The position numbers were made by a program, and so were the translations under genes. From assembly GCA_016705125.1 (NCBI GenBank), contig JADIYW010000016.1:1-64000 (forward strand): a DNA stretch of 64,000 nt, written 5' to 3'. Position 1 is the first letter of the stretch; the number at the start of each line of letters is the position of its first letter. The DNA is from Bacteroidota bacterium. GTDB lineage: Bacteria > Bacteroidota > Bacteroidia > Chitinophagales > JADIYW01. The notes under the pieces are model-generated. The model saw only the letters and a program-made list of their open reading frames with translations. It made no database searches and had not been told where the DNA came from. Shown here one piece after another: positions 30,442 through 41,727 of the stretch.

Positions 30442-33400
30442 ATGTCATATTCATTTCAAAACACAAAAGCAATACCAATGAGAGACAATTTAAAACAATT
30501 CAAAACAAATGTACAGTTAAAAAGGAGTTTTTTACTCTTTTTGTTTATGAGTTTTTCCTATCTTGGTTATAGCCAATTAAGCTTGCCACGAAATGTTGAT
30601 TTGCGTATTACAAATACTGCATATAATTCATTTCAATATGATTTTTGTGGTATCACGCCCAACCCATGCGATATTTATTGGAAGCCTACAGTTTTTCAAG
30701 ATCCAGTTGGTGGTCCGACTTTAGGAGGTTCATTTTTTGGATTTGATGGAAATTGTAACCATGATTGTGAATTTTAATAATGCTGGTAGTAGTAGTTTCG
30801 GGCAAAATTCACAATTTATTCTACAACAGCTACATGTGCCTCTACAATCTATATGGAAGTAGAAAACTGGGAGGATGAGTTCTGTATTTTTGCGCCCAAT
30901 AATGATGGTGTATACGATGCTGGTTGTGATGTTTTGCATTATATATCAAGTAGGCAAAGTATAGATATATTAAATAGTGGAAGTGGAACCATCCATAATG
31001 GTGGCATTTTGGGTGATGGGACACCTGGTTATGATATTACTTGGGATGTAACGGTTACAAATGCAACTAATCCAATTTTAGCTTTAACGGTCGCTTCCAG
31101 CACTACTTCAGTTTGCGCAGGAGGTACAGCAACGATGTTTTTACAGGTGTGCTTCGGGTAGCCCAACATACAGAATATATTCTAATGCTGGTCGAACAAC
31201 CTTGTTGACAAGTGCAACTGGTAGTTCAGTATCTTTAACTCCTGCAAATGACCCTAGGTTAAATACTGTTGGAAATGTGTTTACAGTATATGTAACTGAA
31301 CTTTTAACGCCTACTTGTGAAACTCCAGCAACTCCAGTTGTAATATCAGTTTTACCTGGTTCAAATCCCCCTTCAGTGGTTAGTCCAGTTTCTGTTTGTG
31401 TTGGAGGTGGAGCAGCCGATTTAACTGCTTCTTCCACAGATGCAGGTCTGCCTTTAATTGGTATTCAGGTCCAAGCGGAGGTTCTTCAATTTGGACAGGC
31501 TCAACTTATCCTGTAAATGTTTTAACAAATACTACTTTTTATGTAACTGCTACAAATCCTGCCTTAGGTTGTGAAAGTATAAGAGTTCCTGTAGTCGTTA
31601 ATGCCGATATTGTTAACGACCCACCTTCAGTAATTAGTCCAGTATCTACTTGTGTAAATGGTCAAGCTAGATTGAATGCATCATCTACAACCGCTGGAAC
31701 TATTTTTAATTGGTATTCTGGACCAGTAGGAGGCAGTTCGGTTTGGACTGGTTCGAATTATTTGACACCACAAATTGCTGGTACAACTACTTTTTATGTA
31801 ACTGCCACTGATCCAACCACAGGTTGCGAAAGTGTAAGAGTTCCAATTGTAGTGAATACAGACCTTTCTATATCTACACCAACTGCAGATGTTGCTCCAA
31901 TTTGCGAAGGAACTTCAGCAACTATTACCGCTTCTGGTACTGGTGGTGGGCAATTTAATTGGTATTCAGATGCAGCACTTTCTAATTTATCATTTATTGG
32001 AAATCCATTTATTACACCAAACCTAAATGGAAATACAAGCTATTGGTTGGTTGAAGATATAAATGGTTGCCGATCATCTGCGGCACAGGTAGATGTAGTT
32101 GTTAATGAAAAACCAAGTGCTGGCGCACAACAAGAAGTAGTTGTTTGCCCTGGCACATCAAATATTGAATTATCCATAACACCTCCTGCTGGATTTTCAG
32201 TTAATTGGTATTATGACGGAAATTTATTTATCGCTCAAACTAATACTATTACTTGGGGGCCAATTGTAAATGACCATGAGGAATTATATTATACACTAGT
32301 TAGCCAAGAGGGTTGTGAGAGCGATCTTTCTGTATTTTTTATAAATGTTTATCCTAATATTGAAGATCCTAATGCTGATAATCTTTCATTATGTACTAAT
32401 GAGTTAGGAGTATTAACAGCAACGGCCGTACAAGGCGATATCGTTTGGTATGATGAAGATGGTACTACTGTTTTAGAAACAGATGCTGGAAATGTTGGTG
32501 AATTGTCTGTAGGTCCATTCGCAACTGCTTCAACGCATACTTATTTTGTGCAAGCAGATAATGGAACTTGTCAAAGTGGATTAGTACCTGTGGTTGTTTA
32601 TGTTACTGATGGTATTTCAGGAAATAGTCCAATTGCTGAAGGAACTACAATTTGTGAAGGAGAAAGCACAATGCTTATGGCTTCCAATGGCACTGGTGGT
32701 GGTGTCTTTAACTGGTATGCCGATAGTAATTTAGAGGATTTACTTTTTGTTGGAAATCCTTATATTACTAAGCCATTAATGGGAACTACTTCTTTCTGGG
32801 TAGCAGAAACAGCAGGAAATTGTGGAACCGGATCATCAACTGAAGTGGTTGTAAATGTAAATCCTAAGCCAGCTGCTCCAAATGTGGTTTCTGAAACTTT
32901 TTGTCCTTCAGAAGAACAAACCTTAAATGCAAGTCCTTCAGCTCCGGCTGGTCAAATAGTTGAGTGGTATTCAGCTCCACATCCTTCAGGGTTTATTGCC
33001 ACTGGAAATTCTTTTACTATTCTTTCTGTTTATTCTAGAAGAACATTATATTATAGATTTGTAGATGAAAATACAGGTTGTGCAAGTGATTTTGCTGCTT
33101 ATGATATTTATGTAAATCCAGAAGTGGAGGAGCCAAATACAGATAATATAATCTTATGTCAAAATGCTATTGGACAAATAGATGCAACAGCTGTTGAAGG
33201 AGATATCGTTTGGTATGATACAGATGGTACAACTATATTAGAAACGGATTTAGGAAATGTCGGTCAATTGCAAGTTGGTCCATTCCCAGCTGCAGGAGTG
33301 AATACTTACTACGTTCAAGTTAATAATGGAACTTGCCAAAGTGGATTATTACCAGTATTAGTTAATGTTGCAAGTCAGCCAGCTCCGCCTGTTATTTCAG

Positions 33401-36400
33401 GAGATACCATAATTTGTGAGGGAGATGAAATTAGATTAAGAGCTGATGATAATGGAGATGGTGTAATTGTTTGGTATAGAGATAGGGCTCTAACACGTGA
33501 ATTATTTATTGGAAATACGATAATTCGGGATCCAAATGTAGATAGAACTTTTTATGTAGTTCGTAGAAATGATACATGCCAAAGTGAGGCAGTAGAAGTT
33601 AATATAACCGTTAATCCAAAGCCAGAACCGCCTACGGCTGATCCACAATCAATTTGTTTTGGAGAAAGCGCTACTTTGGAGGCTGTTGGTTCTGGTGGTA
33701 TAATCAGATGGTATTCAGATCCTTTGGGAGTTGATTTCTGGGGTTCAGGGGATGAGTTTACTACACCGCCTTTGTCTCAATATACACCTTACTATATGAT
33801 TGAAACAGATAGAGTAACTGGTTGTAAAAGTGATCCAGGAGTAACATGGGTAAATGTAGATAATTTTACATATGTTTCTTCAGCAACTGTGCTTGATAAT
33901 CCTATTTGTGTAGGACAAACAACAACAATAAAAGTTGCTTCAACTGATTTATTTAGTTGTGTGAAATTATTAGATTTTAATTTAAATGAAATTGATGAAA
34001 TATGCCTTCCAGATGGTGGTCCTTCATCATCAGATGCTGAATGGGTAGCAAATTTTGAAGTTGGTCCATTTACGGATGCTGGGGATTATATATTCTATGT
34101 TCAAGAAAGTGATGGTATTTTTAATTGCCCTAGCCAACAATTTAGTTTGGTGGTTACAGTGGTAGAAAAACCAGCTAATCCTATTGTTACTAATGATACT
34201 ATTTGTGCTGGAGAATTGGCCACGGTAACTGCTGACAATGGAGGAATTGGCGAAATAGTTTGGTATTATGATGCTGCACTTAATCAACAAGCAGGGGTTG
34301 GAATTTCTTATTCTACAATTGCTTACAGTAATCGAACGATGTATGCTGTGAATAAGTCGGCAGAATGTGAAAGTGAAGGTGTTCCTGCTTTAATAGTTGT
34401 TTCACCAAAACCAGCTGCGCCAACAGCAAATAATGAAAGTATTTGCCCTGGTCAAAGTGCAACCCTTGAAGCTACGGGAAGTGGAATAATAACTTGGTAT
34501 GCTGATCCAAGTGGCTTAAATGTTATAGGAAATGGGGTTACTTATATTACACCAGCTCTAATGCAAAACACAACTTATTATGTGGGTTCGCAAGATGCAA
34601 CTACTGGTTGTAAGTCTTCAATTGTTCCAGTTAATGTAATTGTATTGGACGGTGCAAAAGGACCATCTGCAAGCAATGTTACAGCTTGCCCAGGTGAGCC
34701 AGTTGTTTTAACAGCAGTAGGTTCAGGAAGTGGTGATTTAGTTTGGTATGATGATATGAATTCAACCCTAGAAACTGATGCAATGCCACCTGCCTTACAA
34801 ACAATCAACGTAGGACCATTTGCAAGTGCTGGTGATTATGTATTTTATGTTTCAGAGACCAATGGAGATTGTGAAAGTGGAAAAACGGCAATAGTGGTAA
34901 GTGTAATAGCAAAACCAACTGCACCAGTTGTTAAAAATGATACTATATGTAAAGGAGGAATAGCAACTTTACGAGCAGAGGATGATGGATTAGGAGAAAT
35001 AGTTTGGTATTGGGATGCTGCATTGACGGATGAAGCAAAAGTTGGATTTAATTTCTCTTTTACTGCTAATTTTACTAGAACAGTATGGGCAGTAAGAAGA
35101 ATAGGAAACTGTGAAAGTGTTGGAACCCCAGGCACTGTAGTAGTTTCGCCAATTCCAACTGCGCCAACTGCAGAAAATGAAAGTGTTTGTCCAGGTCAAA
35201 GTGCCACACTTGAAGCTACTGGAAGTGGAATAATTACTTGGTATGCTGATCCAAGTGGCTTAAATGTAATAGGTACTGGTGCTACTTATATTACACCTGC
35301 CTTAACACAAAATACAACTTATTATGTAGGTTCGCAAGATGCAACTACGGAATGTAAATCTTTAATTGTACCTGTAAATGTAATTGTATTGGATGGTGCA
35401 AAAGGACCATCTGCAAGCAATGTTACAGCTTGCGCAGGCGAGCCAGTTGTTTTAACAGCAGTAGGTTCAGGAAGTGGTGATTTAGTTTGGTATGATGATA
35501 TGGGAACAATATTAGAAACTGATGCAATGCCACCTGCCTTACAAACACTTAATGTAGGGCCGTTTGCAAGTGCTGGTGATTATGTATTTTATGTTTCAGA
35601 AACCAATGGAGATTGTGAAAGTGGAAAAACGGCAATTGTTGTAAGCGTTATAGCAAAACCAACTGCGCCAATTGTAAGAAATGATACTGTTTGTGCAGGA
35701 CAATTAGCTACTGTTGGAGCCTTGGATAATGGCTTAGGAGATATTATATGGTATTGGGATGCTGCCTTAACTACCGAAGCTAAATTTGGATTTAATTTCT
35801 CCTTTACTGCTAATGTAACCAGAACTGTGTATGCAGTAAGACGAATTGGTAATTGCCAAAGTACTGCAGTAGCAGCAACTGTTTTGGTAAATCCAAAGCC
35901 AGAAACTCCAGTTGTTCCGCCTACATTTGCTTGTGCAGGTTCATCTGCTACTTTAGAGGTAGAGGATACTGATAATGAAGGAGTCGTTTTCTGGTTCTCG
36001 GATCCATTAGGAGCCGATTTATGGGAAGTAGGAAATGAATTTACTACACCAAGCCTATTTCAATATACGCCTTATTATGTGTTTAGAAAAGATACAACCA
36101 CTGGCTGTATAAGCGATGTAGGCACCACTTGGGTAATTGTTGATAATTTCACCTATGTTTCGTCAGCTACAGTGGTTGATAATCCTATTTGTACTGGAGA
36201 AACAGGAATAATTAAAGTAGCTACTACTGATATATTCAGTTGTGTTCAATTATATGATTGGAATTTTGATTTAGTGGATGAGATTTGTTTACCTGATGAT
36301 GATCCAGATGAAACAGATGAAGAATGGGTTGCTGACTTTGAAGTTGGTCCATTTGATGCACCTGGTGAATATATATTCTATGTACAGGAAAGTGATGGAT

Positions 36401-37692
36401 TCTTATTCTGCCCTAGTCAACAACTTTCAGTTCTAATTATTGTAAAAGATGGACCAGAAGCACCAACTGTTTCAAATGACGGACCTGCTTGTGAAGGCGA
36501 GGATGTAATGGTGATGGCATCTACTGTTCCAGGAGCAACTTATTTATGGAATGGTCCAAATGGTTTTTCATCAACAGAACAGAATTTTGTGCTTAATAAT
36601 GTAACAATTGCTAATGCTGGAGATTATTTTGTAACCGTAAAAATAGGAAATTGTACTTCTCAGTCTGCAGTTACAACAGTGGTTGTTTACCCAGTTCCAT
36701 CAATTGTTGGTGAGCCAACTAGTAATAGTCCTTTGTGTGAAGGAGAAACACTAGAATTAAACGCTGAAGTACTTAATCCTGATGGACTTGAATTTGAATG
36801 GACAGGTCCAAATGGGTTTGAATCTAGTATTCAAAGTCCTACAATTGCTAATGTAACTGAGGCAGATAATCAAGGATTTTATACAGTGGTTGTTACTGAT
36901 AAAATTACGGGTTGTTCTTCTGATCCTAAATCAGTTCTAGTATCTATAAATAGAGCACCAACAGGTGTATCTGCTACAAATAGTGGTCCAGCTTGCGAAG
37001 GTGAGGATATTAAGTTGTCGGCTAGTTATGTTTTTGGAGCATCTTATGAATGGAGCGGACCAAATGCATTTACATCTACAGATAGAAATCCAATTCTTGA
37101 AAATGTATTGGTTGTAGATGCTGGTACTTATTCTGTTATTGTTTCAATAGGAGATTGTTCAAGTGAACCTGTTTCAACTGATGTGGTAGTTTATCCAACT
37201 CCTTCAGCATCTGCAGGTAATGATATAACTATTATTCAAGGTAGTAGTACACAATTAAATGGTAATGGTGGTATCACATATACTTGGACACCATCTGATT
37301 ATTTAGACCATCCTAATTTGCCTAATCCAGTGGCTACACCTCCAATTGGAGTTTGGACGTATGTACTTACTGTTACCAATGAGTTTGGTTGCTCTGACCA
37401 AGATAGTGTAGTAGTAACCGTATTGCCTAATTTGGTGCCTGAAACCGTAAATTTAATTACCCCTAACGGAGATGGTATAAATGATTATTTTACAATAGAT
37501 TACCTTGAGAATATTGGAGATTATACTTTAGCTATTTATGCAAGAGGTGGAGTTAGAATATTGGAAACAGCTGCTTATGCAAATGATTGGAATGGTACCT
37601 ACAAAGGGAAAGATTTACCAGATGGCACTTATTGGTATGTAATCAGAACGAGTGAAAAAGAATTTAAAGGCGCAATAACCATTAAAAGATAA
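30442..37692 (+). CDS. giant Ig-like adhesin with gliding-motility (type B T9SS) C-terminal domain, frameshifted in first kb
   Basis: About 2,400 residues. The N-part has a long signal region (LKRSFLLFLFMSFSYLGYSQ) and a PDFC-like start domain. From about 31.1 kb a long chain of Ig-like modules follows, each with a conserved Cys (VCPGTS, ICEGES, ICPGQS) and a W-Y pair (FNWYSD, IVWYDEDG, ITWYADPSG). The last three are more Ig/PKD-like (YLWNGPNGFSSTEQNF). The C-terminus LITPNGDGINDYFTIDYLEN ... GTYWYVIRTSEKEFKG is the gliding-motility-associated/CHU_C domain, a type B T9SS signal. Frame changes lie near 30775, 31147 and 31450; beyond these 6.2 kb is open. It precedes a PorP/SprF-OmpA gene by 5 bases, as SprB-like adhesins pair with SprF-like partners. 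Confidence 0.88.
34405..35892 (+). repeat. tandem 744-bp duplication inside adhesin gene
   Basis: Two adjacent units of exactly 744 bp (34405-35148 and 35149-35892; 248 residues) are nearly identical in their first two thirds. Examples are ATLEATGSGIITWYADPSG and NVTAC-GEPVVLTAVGSGSG in both. Each unit holds three Ig-like modules. A more distant pair, FTYVSSATV-DNPIC with EICLPD, occurs at about 33867 and 36150. Confidence 0.85.
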
Positions 37693-37697
37693 ATAAA

Positions 37698-39260
37698 ATG
37701 GAGAAGAATTTTTTGATCAAGCAAAAAAATAATGATATGAAAATCAATAAGTTTTTTTTGATTCTTTTAGCGGCATTTAGTCCCTTCTTGAATCTAAAAG
37801 CACAACAAGTACCTGTGTCTACACAATTCATTTATAATGGATATTTGTACAATCCGGCTAGAGCTGGACAAAACACACAATATGGATTGGCATTTATTGA
37901 TTTTAAAAAGCAATGGACAGCACTTCCTGATGCACCCATTACTGGGATTGCAACATTTGACTCTAGAATAAAGGAGTCTAATGTTGGCTTAGGTGGGTAT
38001 TTGTTTACGGACAATACCTCCATTGTTCACGAAATTGGTGGTTCTTTTAGTTATGCTTATCACGTGCCTTTTAATAAGGAGAAAACGCATAATTTGTCAA
38101 TTGGTTTATCAACAGGTATTATTCATCAAAGATTTGATTTTACAGAAGCCATTGTAGATGACCCGAATGATCCCACAATTTCAAATGACAACGAGCGTTC
38201 GCTTGCATTTGATTTAAGTGCAGGCGTTGATTATCAATGGAAAGGGCTACATGTTGGTATTGCTGCACCTCAATTGTATAATAATACAGTTAGGTTTAGA
38301 GATGCTGAAAAATCAGATATTACTTTCAAATACAATAGACATCTTTTTGCTTATGCTTCTTATAAGCAAGGTTTGGGAAAGAAAAAGGAAGTTTCATTAG
38401 AACCATTGGTAGCAGTAAGATGGGTTAAAGGATTGCCAGCACAATTCGATATTGAATTGTTAGCGAATTGGAAAGATATGGTTTGGTTAGGTGGAGGATA
38501 TCGATCAGCAAATTCTTTTGTTAAGGCAGAAGCAGCTGGTTGGAATGTAACAGGTGGTGCAGGAATTAAACAAAGGGTAGGAATTAATTATTCTTTAGAA
38601 ATGTTGGCTAATAAGGCTAATAGAAACTCTTTTGGCTATTCTCATGAGGTAAGTATTGCTTATAAAATTGGCAACAGGTACCAAAAGGAATTCAAAAAAT
38701 TGGATGAAACTGCGGATAAAGTGGCTGGATTGGATGCTAAAACTAATCAGTTAGAGAAAGATGCTGAAGAAGCGGCAGCAGATGCACAAGCTACTAAGGA
38801 ACAATTAGAAAAGGGTGCTAATGATTTGACAAACTTATCAAATCAAGTAAAAGATAATAAGGCAGCATTGGACAAAATGCAAACTATTATTAATGAGTAT
38901 AATTCAGGTACAGCTGTTAGTTATAAAAAATTGGGTTCAGTTTATTTTAATTTAGATTCTTACGAATTGACTAAGGAAGCAAAAGCTAGTCTTGATGCAC
39001 TTAAAAATCCTTTGGATAAGTTTACAAGCAATTCATTTGTATATGTTGTTGGAAACGCTTCTTATGAAGCAAATAATATGTATAATCTTTTATTGGCAAC
39101 TCAAAGAGCAGCTTCTGTGAAAAAATATTTGGATAGCATAGGTGTAAATAAAGAAGTGATAATTCTTTCAGCAGGTGAGGAAAGTCCTATTAATGGACAA
39201 GCTTCAGAGGGACAAAAAGCCTTAAATAGGAGAGCAGATATATTAATTTCTGGTGAGTAA
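37698..39260 (+). CDS. PorP/SprF-like T9SS membrane protein fused to coiled coil and OmpA domain
   Basis: 520 residues. Residues about 35-325 are a PorP/SprF barrel (VSTQFIYNGYLYNPARAGQ; ALPDAPITGIATFDSRI; VGLGGYLFTDNT). Residues about 335-400 form a coiled coil (ETADKVAGLDAKTNQLEKDAEEA). The last 120 are an OmpA-like peptidoglycan-binding domain (GSVYFNLDSYELTKEAKASLDAL, then TQRAASVKKYLDSIGV, ALNRRADILI). A start at 37737 would place a cleaner signal peptide (MKINKFFLILLAAFSPFLNLKAQ) at the N-terminus and is a good alternative. Five bases behind the adhesin; likely holds or delivers the type B substrate and ties it to peptidoglycan. A hairpin follows. Confidence 0.9.
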   Translation: MEKNFLIKQKNNDMKINKFFLILLAAFSPFLNLKAQQVPVSTQFIYNGYLYNPARAGQNTQYGLAFIDFKKQWTALPDAPITGIATFDSRIKESNVGLGGYLFTDNTSIVHEIGGSFSYAYHVPFNKEKTHNLSIGLSTGIIHQRFDFTEAIVDDPNDPTISNDNERSLAFDLSAGVDYQWKGLHVGIAAPQLYNNTVRFRDAEKSDITFKYNRHLFAYASYKQGLGKKKEVSLEPLVAVRWVKGLPAQFDIELLANWKDMVWLGGGYRSANSFVKAEAAGWNVTGGAGIKQRVGINYSLEMLANKANRNSFGYSHEVSIAYKIGNRYQKEFKKLDETADKVAGLDAKTNQLEKDAEEAAADAQATKEQLEKGANDLTNLSNQVKDNKAALDKMQTIINEYNSGTAVSYKKLGSVYFNLDSYELTKEAKASLDALKNPLDKFTSNSFVYVVGNASYEANNMYNLLLATQRAASVKKYLDSIGVNKEVIILSAGEESPINGQASEGQKALNRRADILISGE

Positions 39261-39273
39261 ATAATTTTATATG

Positions 39274-39304
39274 GTGGATTGTATTATTTTTTGATACAAT
39301 CCAC
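39274..39304 (+). terminator. hairpin after PorP/SprF-OmpA gene
   Basis: The perfect 11-bp stem GTGGATTGTAT/ATACAATCCAC surrounds the loop TATTTTTTG, 13 bases after the stop codon. No strong T run follows, so termination may be weak; an RNA-stabilising role is possible. Confidence 0.55.
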
Positions 39305-39330
39305 TTATATAAAATTCTTTAAAGGTAACT

Positions 39331-39774
39331 ATGGATAATCGCTTATTAGATGATCAGCTAACAAAAAACGAAGGACTTTTTTTAAGTACTTATTCTAAGG
39401 ATCAAATCAAAATAGCTAGTAAATGGGCCAAATTTTTGAGTATTGTTGGGTTTGTTTTTAGTTTTTCAATGTTTTTTTTAGGGATTTTTTTTGGTAATTT
39501 TAATAGTGGAAAACCAAATTTAGGTTCCACAAATTTGATAGAGAATAATATTGAACAATTTGCCAGTGTTTTCTATTTTATCTTAGGAATTTTGTTGATT
39601 TATCCCTATTTTAAATTGTTTCAATTTGGCAAAAATGGAAAAATTGCATTGGAAAATAATGATCAAAATGCATTAGAAATTAGTTTAAATGGGATGTCTA
39701 GTTTTTTTAAATTTTCTGCTTACATTACAATAATTGTCTTTTTTATTTTTATAGTATTTGGTATGTTCATTTGA
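39331..39774 (+). CDS. DUF5362-like membrane protein
   Basis: 147 residues with four hydrophobic segments (FLSIVGFVFSFSMFFLGIFFG; FASVFYFILGILLIYPYF; FFKFSAYITIIVFFIFIVFGMFI) and a central loop IALENNDQNALEISLNGMSSFFK. The SxxIxxASKWAKFLSIVGF start and the late A-L-x-x-N-D-Q-x-x-L motif match the DUF5362 family as I remember it. Function unknown. The gap 39775-40054 after it contains nothing I can support beyond a 37-residue minus-strand reading frame (see rejected items). Confidence 0.7.
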   Translation: MDNRLLDDQLTKNEGLFLSTYSKDQIKIASKWAKFLSIVGFVFSFSMFFLGIFFGNFNSGKPNLGSTNLIENNIEQFASVFYFILGILLIYPYFKLFQFGKNGKIALENNDQNALEISLNGMSSFFKFSAYITIIVFFIFIVFGMFI

Positions 39775-40054
39775 TGGCTTTAAGTTTAAAGTTGGCAGCA
39801 ACTTAGAAAATTTTTCTTTATTGTTAAAATTCCATCTAATGCACTTCTTTAATTTATTAAATAACCTTTTCAACCATTGAAAATTATAATTTGGACTCTT
39901 AAAATGGCTTGTTCGTAATCCTTATTTTTAGGTTCAAGTTTTAATTTATGTAATTTAGTTTTCCTTTTAAATAGATTAAACATAGCTTAATTTCTAATAT
40001 TTCGAAATTTGTATTTTTTTCTCTTCCTTTACATTAAATATTTAAAAGAAAAAG

Positions 40055-40723
40055 ATGAAAAAAATCACTTTCGTGTTATTTTTATTAATTAGTTCAACCT
40101 CCTTTGGTCAGGGTTTAATTGTAAAAGCAGGCGTGAATTTGGCAACTACTACCACTAAAATAGGTGGTGAAAAAGTTGATGTAGATGGCGATAAAAATTT
40201 AGTACCTGGAACGCATATTGGAATGACTTACCAAATTATGGTTAAAAAGGGTTTTTTTATAGAGCCTGGTCTTTTATATAATTTAAAGGGAAATAAGTTT
40301 AGCGAAAAAGAAGACGGAGATTATTTTAAAGAAATAACTAGAATTAATTATTTGGAAGTGCCTTTAAATTTTGGATATAAATACAATTTTGAGAATAAAG
40401 ATATGGCAATATTTGGTTTTGCAGGTCCTTATTTCGCTATAGCATTTGGAGGGAAAAGCATTGAGAAAGTAAAAATTGATGGCGAAAAAGATAAAAACAA
40501 AGAGAAATTAAATTTTGGAAGTAAAGATTTGAGCATATTAGATGGTGGAATAAATATTGGAGCTGGTTTTGAAATTAAGAAATTTAAACTTGCTTTACAG
40601 TATGGCATTGGTTTATCTAATATCATCGGTAGGGATGTAAGAGGCGAAGGGGATTTAAAGTTAAAACAAAGCAATAGAGTAATTGGAATTATGGTAGGTT
40701 ACAGAATTGGCGAAGATAAATAG
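40055..40723 (+). CDS. outer-membrane beta-barrel protein (porin-like, PF13568 type)
   Basis: 222 residues. Signal peptide MKKITFVLFLLISSTSFGQ, then GLIVKAGVNLATTTTKIGGEK. Strand-like pattern continues with FFIEPGLLYNLKGNKF, INYLEVPLNFGYKYNF, IFGFAGPYFAIAFGGK, ALQYGIGLSNIIG and ends VIGIMVGYRIGEDK. YLEVPLN..YKY and FAGPYFA are typical of the Bacteroidota OMP_b-brl_2 family. Eight-stranded barrel of unknown cargo. Stands alone, convergent with the methyltransferase gene. Confidence 0.85.
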   Translation: MKKITFVLFLLISSTSFGQGLIVKAGVNLATTTTKIGGEKVDVDGDKNLVPGTHIGMTYQIMVKKGFFIEPGLLYNLKGNKFSEKEDGDYFKEITRINYLEVPLNFGYKYNFENKDMAIFGFAGPYFAIAFGGKSIEKVKIDGEKDKNKEKLNFGSKDLSILDGGINIGAGFEIKKFKLALQYGIGLSNIIGRDVRGEGDLKLKQSNRVIGIMVGYRIGEDK

Positions 40724-40855
40724 TTGTAGAATTGTTGATTTAAATAAAATGATGGCTTTCATTTGTAAGCTAATTTTCACATCTTCATCATTTCCAAATT
40801 TTGAAATAATAGCCTTTTAACTATTTCTTTTTCAAAAAAAAAGAACTTCCTATAA

Positions 40856-41668
40856 TTATCTAAATTTCAAATGAACTACTTGAGCACTTTTAAAAAAGTC
40901 ACCTCCATTCATTAATATTTGTGTAATCCACTTATAAGAAAATCTTCTTTTTATGCCTTTAAAAATAGGTTCTGCTTTGACGATTGTAATGTGTTTCGAC
41001 CATTTTTCTAGTTTTGAAATATCGGTTATTCCCCATTGTATTGGTGCATTTTGTATGCCTGATTGGCGTATTCTTTGACTAATCACAATTTTCACAAATG
41101 GGGAACAGGCGTCGAAAATGATTTCTGCTTTTGGCAATTTTTCGCTAATTGTAACAAGAAATATTTTAACATCTTCTTCTTTAAAATAAGGCAATACGCC
41201 AGCAATTTGTATGAATAAACCACCAGAAATATCGCCTAAATCAGCTATCCATGTATAATCAAGCATTGATTTGGTTATATAGGTTACACGTGATGGTGGA
41301 GGTAAAAGTTTTTGTCTTAATTCCATCGATTCAGGTAAATCCAAGTCAAACCAAATTACTTTTCCATTGTCTACTCGATAAAATGTTGTGTCTAATCCAG
41401 CTCCAATACTTAATACTTTTCCATTAGGATGCGATTCCAAAAATGTTCGGATAGCATCATCAAATTTTTTGGCTCGAATAGCTAAACCCAAAATTCCAAT
41501 TTCTTGGATATTGCGTTTAAAATTATGTTTGTCGTAATCTATTGAATCAGAAAGTTCTATAGCCTTAGTGTCCATTAAAATAGGATTTTTCTTTTTGCTT
41601 ATTTCAGCTCTTGCAATTAAAGGCAACAGCATTGTTTGTGGCACTTTGGTTAGTTTGGCTTTTATCAT
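40856..41668 (-). CDS. leucine carboxyl methyltransferase-family (PPM1-like) SAM methyltransferase
   Basis: 270 residues. The SAM-binding motif VLSIGAGLDTTFYRVDNGK is followed by VIWFDLDLPESMELRQKLLPP, the hallmark of the LCM/PPM family in which D-LP-E binds the ribose of SAM. RAKKFDDAIRTFLESHP precedes it. In bacteria many of these act on polyketides or unknown small molecules; no biosynthetic cluster is present, so the substrate is open. It lies 59 bases before the penicillin acylase gene on the same strand, but ahead of it in position and thus downstream in transcription. Confidence 0.8.
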   Translation of the reverse strand: MIKAKLTKVPQTMLLPLIARAEISKKKNPILMDTKAIELSDSIDYDKHNFKRNIQEIGILGLAIRAKKFDDAIRTFLESHPNGKVLSIGAGLDTTFYRVDNGKVIWFDLDLPESMELRQKLLPPPSRVTYITKSMLDYTWIADLGDISGGLFIQIAGVLPYFKEEDVKIFLVTISEKLPKAEIIFDACSPFVKIVISQRIRQSGIQNAPIQWGITDISKLEKWSKHITIVKAEPIFKGIKRRFSYKWITQILMNGGDFFKSAQVVHLKFR

Positions 41669-41727
41669 TTTTTTAGTATATTTTATTTTCTATAAAAAAT
41701 AGCATGCAATTAATTTGTTTTTTGATT

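Noticed and set aside
39870..39983. 37-residue minus-strand frame starting MFNLFKRKTKLHK
   Set aside because: The start recalls small FKKK-type Bacteroidota proteins (Lacal_2735-like), but it is short and the rest does not match, so I do not list it as a gene.
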